From positions 1 to 15,218 of the forward strand of contig CAJUBR010000066.1 in the NCBI GenBank assembly GCA_910584695.1: a stretch of 15,218 nucleotides of DNA, in the 5' to 3' direction. The translations under genes and the position numbers were made by a program. Position 1 is the first letter of the stretch. Each line of letters begins with the position of its first letter. The DNA comes from an uncultured Lachnospiraceae bacterium. Lineage in GTDB: Bacteria; Bacillota; Clostridia; Lachnospirales; Lachnospiraceae. A model generated the notes under the pieces. That model saw only the letters and a program-made list of their open reading frames with translations. It was not told the DNA's origin and made no database searches. Below, piece after piece: positions 6,426-14,011 of this stretch.

Positions 6426-7439
6426 ATGAGTAAGTTAATAGATATGGCTTGTTATATTAAAGAAGAAATAGAATATAGAAAAATGTGTTCCCAGGCATTT
6501 AAAAAATGTACTTACGGTGATAAAAACAGGCATAGAAAGTTCAGAATACTCAGTAATCAAAGCGTTGCCAGCAGGGCACAAGGGTTGACCAGTATGGTTC
6601 TTGATATAATATTGCCGGAAATGATTGATGCCAGGGAGCAGGGATATATTCCGGTAGTTGATTTATACAAGAGCAACCGAAATTATCCGTTGATACAAGA
6701 CAGGGAATTTTGGAAAAAGGAGAATGCGTGGGAATACTATTTTACCCAGCCGGAAAATGGAATTTCGTTAGAAGAAGTTTGGCAAAGCAGACATGTGGAA
6801 AAACAGATGACACGATATAAATCCAGATACAGAGTGGGCGATTCGATGCTCCAATGGAATTCCAAACTAAAATATATAAGCGCTGCACTACACCAAAACA
6901 TCCATTTGCAAAAAAATATAGCAGAGAGAGTTAGTAATGAAAAACAAAAATTATTTCCGCTGACTGATAAAGTTTTGGGCGTGGGAATCAGAGCCGGATA
7001 TAGACGTGGGATTATATTAAATCAGTCTTTGTATGGTGGGCATCCACTTGTGGGATCTTGTACAGATTATATTAAAGATATCGAAAAGACGTTGTCAAAA
7101 TGGAGGTATGATTCTTTTTTTCTTACGGTAGATGATAGCGAATATCTGAAAGAAATAAAAAATTATTTTGGTAATAATTGTATTTGTCTGGAAAGAGCAA
7201 GAAAGCATTATTTTAAAGATGCAATATCGGACATTCCATATTTGGATAATGAGTATAAAACGGATGAGAGTGTTTCTGTAAGAAGTATAAATGAGGATTA
7301 TTTAGTGGATTTATACCTGCTTGCACAATGTGATAGTTTATATGCATCACGGGGAACCGGAAACAATTTTGCTTATTTAGTAAATGGTGGGAAATTTACC
7401 CATGTAAAATTTAACGATTTGGGGCAATTTAAAAAATAA
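6426..7439 (+). CDS. Probable glycosyltransferase with fucosyltransferase-like (GT-B) fold
   Basis: The 337-residue protein has no signal peptide. The C-terminal half resembles GDP-fucose-using transferases of the GT11/GT23/NodZ group: LGVGIRAGYRRG (184-195) fits the donor-binding GIxxRxGD-type motif, HPLVGSCTDYIKDIEKTL and DSFFLTVDDSEYLKEIKNYF fit the following strands, and LLAQCDSLYASRGTGNNFAYLV near the end fits the conserved C-terminal segment. The Asp of the classic motif is replaced by Tyr here, so fucose specificity is unsure. Such enzymes add a deoxy-hexose to polysaccharide or protein glycans in the cytoplasm. ATG 6426 follows a modest GTGAGG site; an overlapping ATG at 6422 stops after three codons. 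More AT-rich than the kds genes. It could equally be a glycan enzyme of unknown specificity. Confidence 0.6.
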   Translation: MSKLIDMACYIKEEIEYRKMCSQAFKKCTYGDKNRHRKFRILSNQSVASRAQGLTSMVLDIILPEMIDAREQGYIPVVDLYKSNRNYPLIQDREFWKKENAWEYYFTQPENGISLEEVWQSRHVEKQMTRYKSRYRVGDSMLQWNSKLKYISAALHQNIHLQKNIAERVSNEKQKLFPLTDKVLGVGIRAGYRRGIILNQSLYGGHPLVGSCTDYIKDIEKTLSKWRYDSFFLTVDDSEYLKEIKNYFGNNCICLERARKHYFKDAISDIPYLDNEYKTDESVSVRSINEDYLVDLYLLAQCDSLYASRGTGNNFAYLVNGGKFTHVKFNDLGQFKK

Positions 7440-7442
7440 GGA

Positions 7443-7636
7443 TAGAGGAAGCCATAACAAAAAGGGATTTTATATATATTGACAGTGATCCGGAAGAAAA
7501 TGACAAAATGATTTATGGGGAAGGAATTGTCAAGGGACACAAAATATATACCAGAAAGCTGAAATTTAGTCAGGGGACTGGTAAAGGAATCAGAAAGACG
7601 GAGGAGATGTTGGAATCATGCATACATTTATTATAG
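7443..7636 (+). pseudogene. Short, possibly decayed reading frames between glycosyltransferase and synthase
   Basis: No clear gene. One frame is open from 7443 to a stop at 7509-7511 and reads IEEAITKRDFIYIDSDPEE. A second, starting at ATG 7508, gives 42 residues (KGHKIYTRKLKFSQGTGKG and on) and runs 19 bases into the next gene. Adding one base near 7500 would join the two into a protein-like stretch of about 65 residues. Neither frame has a convincing ribosome binding site. This could be the remnant of a lost gene or chance. Confidence 0.2.
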
Positions 7637-8442
7637 CAGAAATAGGGATTAACCATAATGGAGATTTAAAACTGGCCAAAAAGCTAATTGACACTGCAGT
7701 GATAGCAGGCTGTGATGCGGTGAAATTCCAGAAACGTACCATAGAAAAGGTGTATACAAAAGAATATCTGGATGGGCCAAGAAAGAGTCCATGGGGAGAA
7801 ACACAACGGGCCCAAAAGGAAGGACTGGAATTTGGGAAAAAGGAATATGATGAGATTGATGCGTATTGCCGTGAAAAAGGCATTGAATGGTATGCGTCTG
7901 CGTGGGATATTGATTCACAGAAATTTCTGCAGCAATATGATTGTAAGTACAATAAAGTGGCTTCAGCTATGCTGACAAATGATAAACTGTTAGAAGGAAT
8001 TGCACAGGAACATAAGTATACCTTCATTGCAACAGGGATGAGCACACTGGAAGAAATTGAACATGCAGTGGAAATTTTTGAGAGACATAATTGTTCTTAT
8101 GAATTGATGCATTGTAACAGCACTTATCCGATGCCTTCCGAAGATGCAAATCTGAAGTTAATCGGAGTGCTCAAGGATATATTTAAATGCAAAGTGGGGT
8201 ACAGCGGCCATGAAGCCGGGACACTGGTCAGTACCTGTGCAGTAGTGGCGGGAGCTTCTTCGATTGAGCGGCATATTACTATGGACAGAACCATGTATGG
8301 GTCTGATCAAAAGGCTTCCATAGAACCGTATGAATTGTGCCGGTTAGTAAAGGATATCAGGGAAACGGAAAAAATCATGGGGACTGGAGAGAAGATACTT
8401 ACACCGGCAGAAGAAGAAGTAAAGAAAAAACTTAGAGGATGA
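7618..8442 (+). CDS. NeuB-family synthase (N-acetylneuraminate synthase-like) without SAF domain
   Basis: NeuB-type enzymes condense phosphoenolpyruvate with a sugar to a keto-deoxy acid such as sialic, legionaminic or pseudaminic acid. The TIM-barrel core is complete: IIAEIGINHNGDLKLAKKLI (5-24), AVKFQKR, WYASAWD, NKVASAMLTN, FIATGMST, MHCNSTYP, VGYSGHEAG, and the metal-site region SIERHITMDRTMYGSDQKAS. The protein ends at 274 residues, about 70 shorter than typical NeuB, exactly where the antifreeze-like SAF domain that closes the partner active site would begin. The stop codon lies four bases before the next gene, so this is not an obvious frameshift. No NeuC- or NeuA-like gene is present in the window. 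GGAGGAG (7600-7606) precedes ATG 7618. Substrate is open: the usual ManNAc-type sugar or, given the neighbouring GmhA-like domain, a heptose. Confidence 0.85.
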   Translation: MHTFIIAEIGINHNGDLKLAKKLIDTAVIAGCDAVKFQKRTIEKVYTKEYLDGPRKSPWGETQRAQKEGLEFGKKEYDEIDAYCREKGIEWYASAWDIDSQKFLQQYDCKYNKVASAMLTNDKLLEGIAQEHKYTFIATGMSTLEEIEHAVEIFERHNCSYELMHCNSTYPMPSEDANLKLIGVLKDIFKCKVGYSGHEAGTLVSTCAVVAGASSIERHITMDRTMYGSDQKASIEPYELCRLVKDIRETEKIMGTGEKILTPAEEEVKKKLRG

Positions 8443-8446
8443 AAAT

Positions 8447-9508
8447 ATGATTGAACTCATAGTATTTGATATTGACGGTGTTATTACAGATGGGTCTGTC
8501 ATTATTGACTCTAATGGAAATGAGCAGAAACAGATAAATTTGAAAGATATCGATGCCATTTTTGAATTATACCGCAGAGGGTATAAACTTGCAGCTATTA
8601 CAGGCGAAGATACGGAGATTGTAAATTATTTTGAAAAAAGGTTTCCATGGGAGCATTTCTATCGCGGAAATAAAACAAAAAAGGAAACAATGAAACAGAT
8701 TGAGCAGGGAACGGGTATAAATAGGAGAAGTATTTGCTATATAGGGGATGGCAAGTATGATGTGGAACCGCTTACTTACGCGGGTTTAGGAATCTGTCCT
8801 GCCAATGCTATTGATAAGGCCAAAAATGCTGCAGATATTATTCTACAGAATGACGGTGGAAAAGGATGTTTATGGGAATTAATCTCTATTTTAGAAAAGT
8901 ATGATGATGAGGAGAATACGCACAATTATTTTTATCAGAGATTAGAAGAACACACAAATATATTTAAGCGATTAGCTTCGGATCAGGAGCTGATTCATAC
9001 GGTTATGGAAGTAAGTGATAGGCTTATTGATATTTTTAGGCAGAGGGGTGCGCTTTATTTATTTGGAAACGGAGGAAGCGCTGCGGATGCGCAGCATATT
9101 GCAACAGAATTTGTCAGCCGTTTTTATAAGGAACGTCCAGGTCTTAACGCAGAGGCACTATCAGTCAATACATCCACATTGACAGCAGTCGGTAATGATT
9201 ATGGTTATGAAAGAGTGTTTGTCAGGCAGTTGGAAGCTAAAGCACATAAAGGTGATATGGTAATAGGAATCACAACCAGCGGTACATCAAAGAATGTGCT
9301 GGAGGCACTACGGTATGCGGGAAAGAATGGTATTGTTTCAGTATTGCTTATGGGAGGACATGAAAATCCGGAACTTGGGGATACGGCAGAGTATATTATT
9401 AAAATTCCGTCATTGATTACGCCAAGAATTCAGGAAGCACACATTTTTATTGGACATGTAATTGCAGAATATGTAGAGCATAGCATATTTGCAGAGAATA
9501 GGTATTGA
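8447..9508 (+). CDS. Bifunctional: KdsC-like HAD phosphatase fused to GmhA-like SIS isomerase
   Basis: Residues 1-150 are a small HAD phosphatase of the KdsC type: FDIDGVITDG with nucleophile Asp8 and Asp10, ITGEDTE (51-57), the lysine region KTKKET (76-81), and GDGKYDVEPL (100-109) for the metal Asp. A linker with KYDDEENTHN follows, then a SIS domain (about 160-350) with LFGNGGSAADAQHIATEFV (205-223), the TSGTSKNVLEAL phosphosugar loop, and IQEAHIFIGHVIAEYVEH near the end, as in sedoheptulose-7-phosphate isomerase GmhA. The HAD half could supply the Kdo-8-phosphate phosphatase missing from the kdsB-kdsA-kdsD block. The SIS half suggests a heptose or another aldose/ketose phosphate. It starts four bases after the NeuB-like stop (GAGGATGAAAATATG), so the two are translationally linked. 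The fusion is read without any frame change. Which phosphosugar each half uses cannot be decided here. Confidence 0.85.
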   Translation: MIELIVFDIDGVITDGSVIIDSNGNEQKQINLKDIDAIFELYRRGYKLAAITGEDTEIVNYFEKRFPWEHFYRGNKTKKETMKQIEQGTGINRRSICYIGDGKYDVEPLTYAGLGICPANAIDKAKNAADIILQNDGGKGCLWELISILEKYDDEENTHNYFYQRLEEHTNIFKRLASDQELIHTVMEVSDRLIDIFRQRGALYLFGNGGSAADAQHIATEFVSRFYKERPGLNAEALSVNTSTLTAVGNDYGYERVFVRQLEAKAHKGDMVIGITTSGTSKNVLEALRYAGKNGIVSVLLMGGHENPELGDTAEYIIKIPSLITPRIQEAHIFIGHVIAEYVEHSIFAENRY

Positions 9509-9544
9509 GTAATTGAACCATTGTGGAATGAGGTTAGCTTTAGT

Positions 9545-11296
9545 ATGATAAAATTATCGGATTACGTAATTCAGTTTTTAGAGAGCAAGGGCATTAAGCA
9601 TATGTTTATGCTTCCGGGAGGAGGTGCTATGCACCTGGTTGATTCTTTGGGAAGTTCGGATATTGATTATATTTGTTTTCAACATGAGCAGGGAGCTTCT
9701 ATTGCGGCAGAAGCATATGCACAGCATACGAATGAACCGGGGTGTTTGTTAGTTACTTCCGGACCGGGGGCGACAAATGCCATTACAGGCGTTACTGCAG
9801 GCTGGATTGATTCTACGCCTATGTTTGTTATATCAGGTCAGTCAAAAAGAGCAGATTTGGTGGGAAACAGGCAGGTGCGGCAGATTGGCTCTCAGGAAGT
9901 ACAAATTATTGATATGGTAAAGCCGATTACCAAATATGCAGTACAGGTTATGGAGCCAAAAGAAATCAGGTATCATTTGGAAAAGGCATGGTATGAGTGT
10001 ACGTCAGGACGTTTTGGGCCTGTATGGCTTTCTATTCCGTTGGATGTTCAGGGTGCCCTAATTGATGAGACAAATCTGAAACAGTTTATCGTTCAGGAGG
10101 ATGAAAAACAGGATATTTCAGAAAATGTTTTGAAAGTTATCCGTTTACTGACAGAGGCAAAGGCGCCGCTGTTTGTAGCTGGGAATGGTATTAAGCTTTC
10201 AAAGGCGGCAGAAGCCTTTATCCAGCTTATAGATGAGATGAAAGTGCCGGTACTTACCACATGGAAGACAATTGATATGTTTGCTGAAGATAATCCGTTT
10301 TATGTAGGACACCCTGGAATCATGGGGGACCGGGGAGCGAATAAAATTCTTCAGGAAGCAGATTTGCTGATTTCTGTGGGAAGCAGATTGGATACAAGTA
10401 TTACAGCATTTAATGATATATCTTTTGGAAAGAATGCAAAAAAGGTAATTATAGATATTGACGTGCATGAAATAAACCGAATGGAAATGCCTAAGGAAGT
10501 GACAATTGTTTCGGATGCGGGGGAGTTCATTTCCTGCCTGCATAAGGTGATCGAGAAAGAAAAAATAATTTTGCCGGATTGGAATTCATGGCTTGTACAT
10601 TGTAAAGAACTGAGGGCAAATTATCCAACTGTTACTGATGAACACAAATACACGGGAAACTATGTGAGTGCCTATTATTTTATTGATGAACTTTGTAAAT
10701 GGCTGCGTTCAGATGACGTAATTGTGCCAGAAAGTTCAGGAGGTGCAGGAGAAATTACTTATCAGGCATTTAAAGTGAAAAAAGGACAGAAAATGAAGAA
10801 TGCGGCAGGATTGGGGTCCATGGGGTTCGGACTTCCTTACTCTATTGGTTCATGTATTGCAAATGATAAGAGAAGGACTATATTAATTAACGGAGATGGC
10901 GCGTTTCAATTAAATATTCAGGAGCTGGAAACTTTGCATCGGTTAGGATTACCGGTAAAGATATTTATTTGGTGTAATGGTGGATATGCAAGTATCAGGG
11001 GGATGCAGAGAGGTAATTTCGAAGGCCGGTATGTGGCATGTGGCGAGGAGAGCGGATTCTCAATTCCAGATATAGGTGCAATAGCAAGAGCATATGGATT
11101 TAAAACCTATACCATGAACAATAATGAAGAAATGCTTCAGATGCTTCCGCGGATTATGGAAAATGATGAGCCGTTGCTTTGTGAAATCACCGTTTCACCA
11201 GAGGAAACTGTTTGGCCAAGGGTAAAAGCAATGGTACAGCCGGATGGAGGGATGAAGTCAGGAGAATTGGAAAATATGTGGCCGTATGAGGAATGA
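9545..11296 (+). CDS. Thiamine diphosphate-dependent, acetolactate synthase-like enzyme
   Basis: The 583-residue protein has the three-domain layout of the AHAS/POX family: an N-terminal PYR domain with catalytic Glu48 (FQHEQGA) and TSGPGATNAITGV (71-83), a central domain (about 190-330), and a C-terminal PP domain with GDG (450-452) and Asn478 giving the GDG-x25-N thiamine diphosphate motif. ATG 9545 is chosen over TTG 9521 because TGAGG lies 11 bases before it and the protein then begins with the family start MIKLSDYVIQFLESKGI. Free-standing homologues in glycan loci often transfer an acetyl or other two-carbon unit from pyruvate to a keto-sugar (YerE is a known case), while true AHAS needs a regulatory subunit and ilv genes, absent here. 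A role in a branched sugar or in making a small acyl precursor is inferred. Last gene of its block; a terminator follows. Confidence 0.82.
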   Translation: MIKLSDYVIQFLESKGIKHMFMLPGGGAMHLVDSLGSSDIDYICFQHEQGASIAAEAYAQHTNEPGCLLVTSGPGATNAITGVTAGWIDSTPMFVISGQSKRADLVGNRQVRQIGSQEVQIIDMVKPITKYAVQVMEPKEIRYHLEKAWYECTSGRFGPVWLSIPLDVQGALIDETNLKQFIVQEDEKQDISENVLKVIRLLTEAKAPLFVAGNGIKLSKAAEAFIQLIDEMKVPVLTTWKTIDMFAEDNPFYVGHPGIMGDRGANKILQEADLLISVGSRLDTSITAFNDISFGKNAKKVIIDIDVHEINRMEMPKEVTIVSDAGEFISCLHKVIEKEKIILPDWNSWLVHCKELRANYPTVTDEHKYTGNYVSAYYFIDELCKWLRSDDVIVPESSGGAGEITYQAFKVKKGQKMKNAAGLGSMGFGLPYSIGSCIANDKRRTILINGDGAFQLNIQELETLHRLGLPVKIFIWCNGGYASIRGMQRGNFEGRYVACGEESGFSIPDIGAIARAYGFKTYTMNNNEEMLQMLPRIMENDEPLLCEITVSPEETVWPRVKAMVQPDGGMKSGELENMWPYEE

Positions 11297-11301
11297 AAAG
11301 T

Positions 11302-11341
11302 GGAGGGTTCGCTAATGCAGATAAAAGCGTCCCTCCTTTTT
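11302..11341. terminator. Terminator between convergent genes
   Basis: GGAGGGTTCGCT (11302-11313) pairs with AGCGTCCCTCC (11326-11336), with one unpaired base, and is followed by T5 (11337-11341). It ends the thiamine diphosphate gene. On the other strand the stem is followed by ACTTTTC, a weaker T tract, so it may also stop the radical SAM transcript arriving from the right. Confidence 0.85.
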
Positions 11342-11388
11342 AATAAAGATCTTTGTATATTCTTTTCTTTCGAAATTCTAAAGCTTTT

Positions 11389-12561
11389 TCATTTACAATT
11401 TTTAGAATCCAATTGTACAGCAGCGTCAACAAAGTGATGATTAAGACGTTCAAATCCATTGCATTGCTGGCATTGCAACAGGAACCCTCTTGGTACAAAA
11501 CCTAATTCAAACTGTAATAAATGCATTTTATCTGCCGTGGATGAATTGGAAAGTTCCAAATACGCATCAGAATCATCAGAAAGAAGTTCTGCACGCATAA
11601 CGCCGTATTGATGCTGACAATAATATAATTTATCTAAATATAGTCCCCGGTTCCGGAAAAAACATTTTTGGAATTTTTCCGTATATACTTCAGAAGACTC
11701 CGAAAATGAATCTTTTTCAGTATTATTGAAATCAAACCATACTGCCTTATTGCCTATACGGTAAACAACTTCGTTCATTTCCAGATACTGTAATAAAGCT
11801 GGAATATCTACCTTAATTGGAAATGCGGGGGAACTTGTATAATCGCTTATCGTAAAAAAAACGTTGTATGCCTTTGCTGTCTGACATAATTCTTTGGATG
11901 GCAATATCGTTCCGTTTGTTGCAATCGCAAGTTCGCCGATTTTGTGCCGATACTTATTTCCGATTTCGGAAATAAGTTCCGGCAGTTCTGAATAGAGCAG
12001 CGGCTCGCCGCCGATTAAATGTATTTCCTGAACATAATCCGTAACTTCAAAAAGTTTCTTTAATCCGTCCAATACTTTTTCTAAGGGATATTCATGCCGG
12101 GATGTATAATATGGAATGAGTAAGGAACAATCCCGACAGCGCAATGTACATCGATCCGTAATATTTACATTAATATGGTGCAGATAAAGCTGCTGATGCC
12201 GATTCATCATATATACAGATAAAAATGTATTGGAAAAAAAGTAGTCGAGATTTTCTTTTTTTCCGAGAGACTGCAGATATTGTTCGATTCCGTCAGGATA
12301 GTCCAAAGAAGCTAAAATAATTTTTGTGCTATCAGTCCATGTAATTGCATCTGGATCAAGGACGGAAAAGCCGCAAAACAGTTTCTTCTGTTTATCAGGA
12401 TTAGTGTCAATGAACCCTTGAATGGGAAATGATTTTTCTTTAAGATGATGAAATACATATTCCCCCATAATACCGGCTCCCCATATGTAAAATTGATTTT
12501 GGGGATTAGAGAGTATTTTGACAGTATCGTTATAAAATATATTGAATGTATTTGTTATCAT
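11389..12561 (-). CDS. Radical SAM protein with N-terminal Rossmann-like module (paralogue 2)
   Basis: Residues 23-110 form a nucleotide-binding-like module beginning FYIWGAGIMGEYVFHHL, with IQGFIDTNPDKQKK and KIILASLDYPDGIEQYL as later strands. The radical SAM core follows with CTLRCRDC (Cys138, Cys142, Cys145) for the 4Fe-4S cluster and GGEP (184-187) for SAM binding, then NGTILP. The C-terminal region has more cysteines (CFFRNRG, LYYCQHQYG and CQQCNG near the end), which suggests a SPASM-like auxiliary cluster domain. It starts six bases after its upstream neighbour, with TGGAG inside that gene's end as ribosome binding site. 390 residues. Substrate unknown; related enzymes modify peptides, sugars or cell-surface precursors. 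It shares motif positions with the gene before it, so they are tandem duplicates. Confidence 0.85.
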   Translation of the reverse strand: MITNTFNIFYNDTVKILSNPQNQFYIWGAGIMGEYVFHHLKEKSFPIQGFIDTNPDKQKKLFCGFSVLDPDAITWTDSTKIILASLDYPDGIEQYLQSLGKKENLDYFFSNTFLSVYMMNRHQQLYLHHINVNITDRCTLRCRDCSLLIPYYTSRHEYPLEKVLDGLKKLFEVTDYVQEIHLIGGEPLLYSELPELISEIGNKYRHKIGELAIATNGTILPSKELCQTAKAYNVFFTISDYTSSPAFPIKVDIPALLQYLEMNEVVYRIGNKAVWFDFNNTEKDSFSESSEVYTEKFQKCFFRNRGLYLDKLYYCQHQYGVMRAELLSDDSDAYLELSNSSTADKMHLLQFELGFVPRGFLLQCQQCNGFERLNHHFVDAAVQLDSKNCK

Positions 12562-12567
12562 ATGATA

Positions 12568-13731
12568 TTACTCCATTTGCTTTGCGGCGGGAACAATCCG
12601 CTCGTAAATCGGCTTTTCACTGTGGCAGTTTATACAATAAGGAATATATCCGCGTTCTGTTATTTTAATAGAGAACTCAAGCAGCTTTTCTTTGGTATTA
12701 ATTGTATCGGCACATAAAGAAATCGCATTTCCTGAATTTTTCTCTGTTAAGCCAAAGGCTTCTGCAACGGAGGATCTGCTACAAATATATGCTTTTTGGC
12801 CATGGATTGATAATGTTTGACCTGCGCATGGACAAATATCAAAGGTTGCAGTCAAAGCATCGCTGGAAGGGACAGTTCCATCATTGCAATCTCCGCAATA
12901 ATCATTCCATTCAGTCATGGGACGTAACAGATAGGTAATACAATGCTGTTTCAAAACAGCTTCTATTTCATCCACTTTTTGTGTGACAGATTTCGCAGAC
13001 GATTTGCGGTAATCACTGATTTCAACGCGGACATTCCAGCGTTTGAGTGCATCTAATAAATCTTCTTTTGGAAGAATTGTTCCATTGGTAACGATTACAA
13101 TCGTATCAATATTCGTCCGGTAATGGGTTCCAAGATATTCAAGAACTTCTGATAATTGCGGATGTAACAACGGTTCTCCGCCGACCACATGAAATTCTTC
13201 ACAATAATCTATGTAACGAAAGGTATTATCAATGCTTTCAATAATATCATGAATGGCCAAATGTCTTTTATTTTTTATGAATGGAATTTGCTGAATACAA
13301 TCTCTGCAGTTTAATGTGCAGGCAGTAGTAATTGTCAAGTCAATTTGTGATAACCAAAAAATATGATTTTTATAAAAGGAGATGATTCTTCTTGCTACGT
13401 CATAAAAAATAAAATGCTGATTTTTTATCAAGGAATCTTGTAGCAGCAGGTTTTCCACTTCATCCCGGAATTTGGCAGTTCGTACCGTTACTATAATTTT
13501 ATCTTTTACAGTTAATTTTAAATCGGAATCTCCCCATTTATAGACTGGTAGTCCGAGTTTTTGTTTTTCTGTTGGAGTGCTTTCTATGAATCCGGCTATT
13601 TTTATATGGTGGTTCATTTGCTGATAAAAGTCTTCGCCTGTTTTGCCGGTACCATATAAATAGAAGCGATTGGTTTCATCACAAAAGATATTTTTAAGAT
13701 AATCCAGATTGTTTATATTATTCCGTTTCAT
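12568..13731 (-). CDS. Radical SAM protein with N-terminal Rossmann-like module (paralogue 1)
   Basis: First gene of a two-gene minus-strand operon, 387 residues. Residues 22-111 are the module starting RFYLYGTGKTGEDFYQQM, with IKIAGFIESTPTEKQK and DKIIVTVRTAKFRDEVENLL. The radical SAM core has CTLNCRDC (Cys138, Cys142, Cys145), VVGGEPLLHP (182-191) and VTNGTILP. C-terminal cysteines in CPCAGQ, YICSR and YCINC fit a SPASM/twitch-like cluster domain. ATG 13731 is preceded by GGAGG (13743-13747 on the plus strand), 11 bases away. The gene diverges from the second GGA-hairpin unit and has its own sigma-A-like promoter. Substrate unknown; a role in glycan or surface-protein modification is inferred only from location. 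Confidence 0.85.
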   Translation of the reverse strand: MKRNNINNLDYLKNIFCDETNRFYLYGTGKTGEDFYQQMNHHIKIAGFIESTPTEKQKLGLPVYKWGDSDLKLTVKDKIIVTVRTAKFRDEVENLLLQDSLIKNQHFIFYDVARRIISFYKNHIFWLSQIDLTITTACTLNCRDCIQQIPFIKNKRHLAIHDIIESIDNTFRYIDYCEEFHVVGGEPLLHPQLSEVLEYLGTHYRTNIDTIVIVTNGTILPKEDLLDALKRWNVRVEISDYRKSSAKSVTQKVDEIEAVLKQHCITYLLRPMTEWNDYCGDCNDGTVPSSDALTATFDICPCAGQTLSIHGQKAYICSRSSVAEAFGLTEKNSGNAISLCADTINTKEKLLEFSIKITERGYIPYCINCHSEKPIYERIVPAAKQME

Positions 13732-13767
13732 ATTATTATGAACCTCCGAAACTATTATAATATAATT

Positions 13768-13796
13768 ATAATACTACAAAAGGAATTGAATAGCAA
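13768..13796 (-). promoter_or_regulatory. Sigma-A-like promoter of the radical SAM pair
   Basis: Read on the minus strand: TTGCTA (13796-13791), 17-base spacer, TATTAT (13773-13768). The gene start lies about 37 bases further. Several other TATAAT-like words overlap this area, so the exact -10 is uncertain. Confidence 0.55.
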
Positions 13797-13846
13797 TACT
13801 TTGCATTTAACTCGGGCGGGATAAAAAACTTTTTGCTCTTGAGTTA

Positions 13847-13873
13847 TTAATAAATATAGATTTATGACGATAA
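13847..13873 (+). promoter_or_regulatory. Candidate sigma-28/sigma-D promoter, copy B
   Basis: TTAA (13847-13850), 15 bases, GACGATAA (13866-13873). One mismatch in the -35 and one or two in the -10 against the sigma-28 consensus. It aligns with copy A: GACGATA is followed in both by ATATAA and TATTTTA, and the -10 lies 35 bases before the repeat here against 39 in copy A. An alternative sigma-A reading is ATGACG (13864-13869), 17 bases, TTTAAT (13887-13892). Confidence 0.4.
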
Positions 13874-13908
13874 ATATAAAAAGTATTTTAATTAGAATAT
13901 TGAAATAT

Positions 13909-13954
13909 AAAATGACAGGGAAGGTCAGGGTAATTATCATGGAGGATAATAAGG
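13909..13954 (+). repeat. 46-bp direct repeat, copy B
   Basis: Matches 5750-5795 at 43 of 46 positions without a gap. The differences fall at the variable N of the first ANGGA loop, between the two hairpins, and at the second base of the former ATG. Confidence 0.92.
13913..13950 (+). promoter_or_regulatory. Two GGA-loop hairpins, candidate CsrA sites, copy B
   Basis: Hairpin 1: TGAC (13913-13916), loop AGGGAAG, GTCA (13924-13927). Hairpin 2: ATTATC (13933-13938), loop ATGGAG, GATAAT (13945-13950). Both stems are unchanged relative to copy A, and the only loop change keeps the ANGGA core. Confidence 0.48.
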
Positions 13955-13966
13955 AAGCAAGCGGTG

Positions 13967-14011
13967 AAAAGTTGGCAGACATATGAAATAATATGTATCG
14001 TCAGCTTTTTT
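13967..14011 (+). terminator. Terminator hairpin of copy B
   Basis: AAAAGTTGGC (13967-13976) pairs with GTCAGCTTTT (14000-14009) through ten pairs, two of them G-T. An inner ACATAT (13979-13984) pairs with ATATGT (13991-13996), with a GAAATA loop. T6 runs from 14006 to 14011. The stem sequence differs from that of copy A although position and function match. Confidence 0.75.

Larger units (their letters stand above)
13880..14011 (+). ncRNA. Candidate GGA-hairpin RNA or attenuating leader, copy B
   Basis: Estimated start seven bases after the candidate -10, end at the T tract of the terminator, about 130 nt. It has the same order of parts as the unit at 5717-5858. The position of the start codon in copy A reads AGG here, so this copy has no start codon after its Shine-Dalgarno sequence. 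A third GGA occurs at 13954-13956. Downstream lies a broken gene whose ATG is 62 bases after the terminator. Confidence 0.42.

Noticed and set aside
7590..8045. Minus-strand open frame of 151 codons
   Set aside because: Antisense shadow of the NeuB-like gene.
9521..9544. TTG start eight codons upstream for the thiamine diphosphate enzyme
   Set aside because: No ribosome binding site, and the family start motif begins at ATG 9545.
13808..13845. Inverted repeat AACTC/GAGTT as a terminator
   Set aside because: The pairing is imperfect, the loop is large and no T tract follows on either strand; it may be an operator, but nothing supports that.
5750..13954. The two 46-bp repeats as ends of a composite mobile element or as att sites
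   Set aside because: They lie within conserved promoter-terminator units in the same orientation, similarity extends beyond the block at a lower level, and no transposase or integrase is in between.
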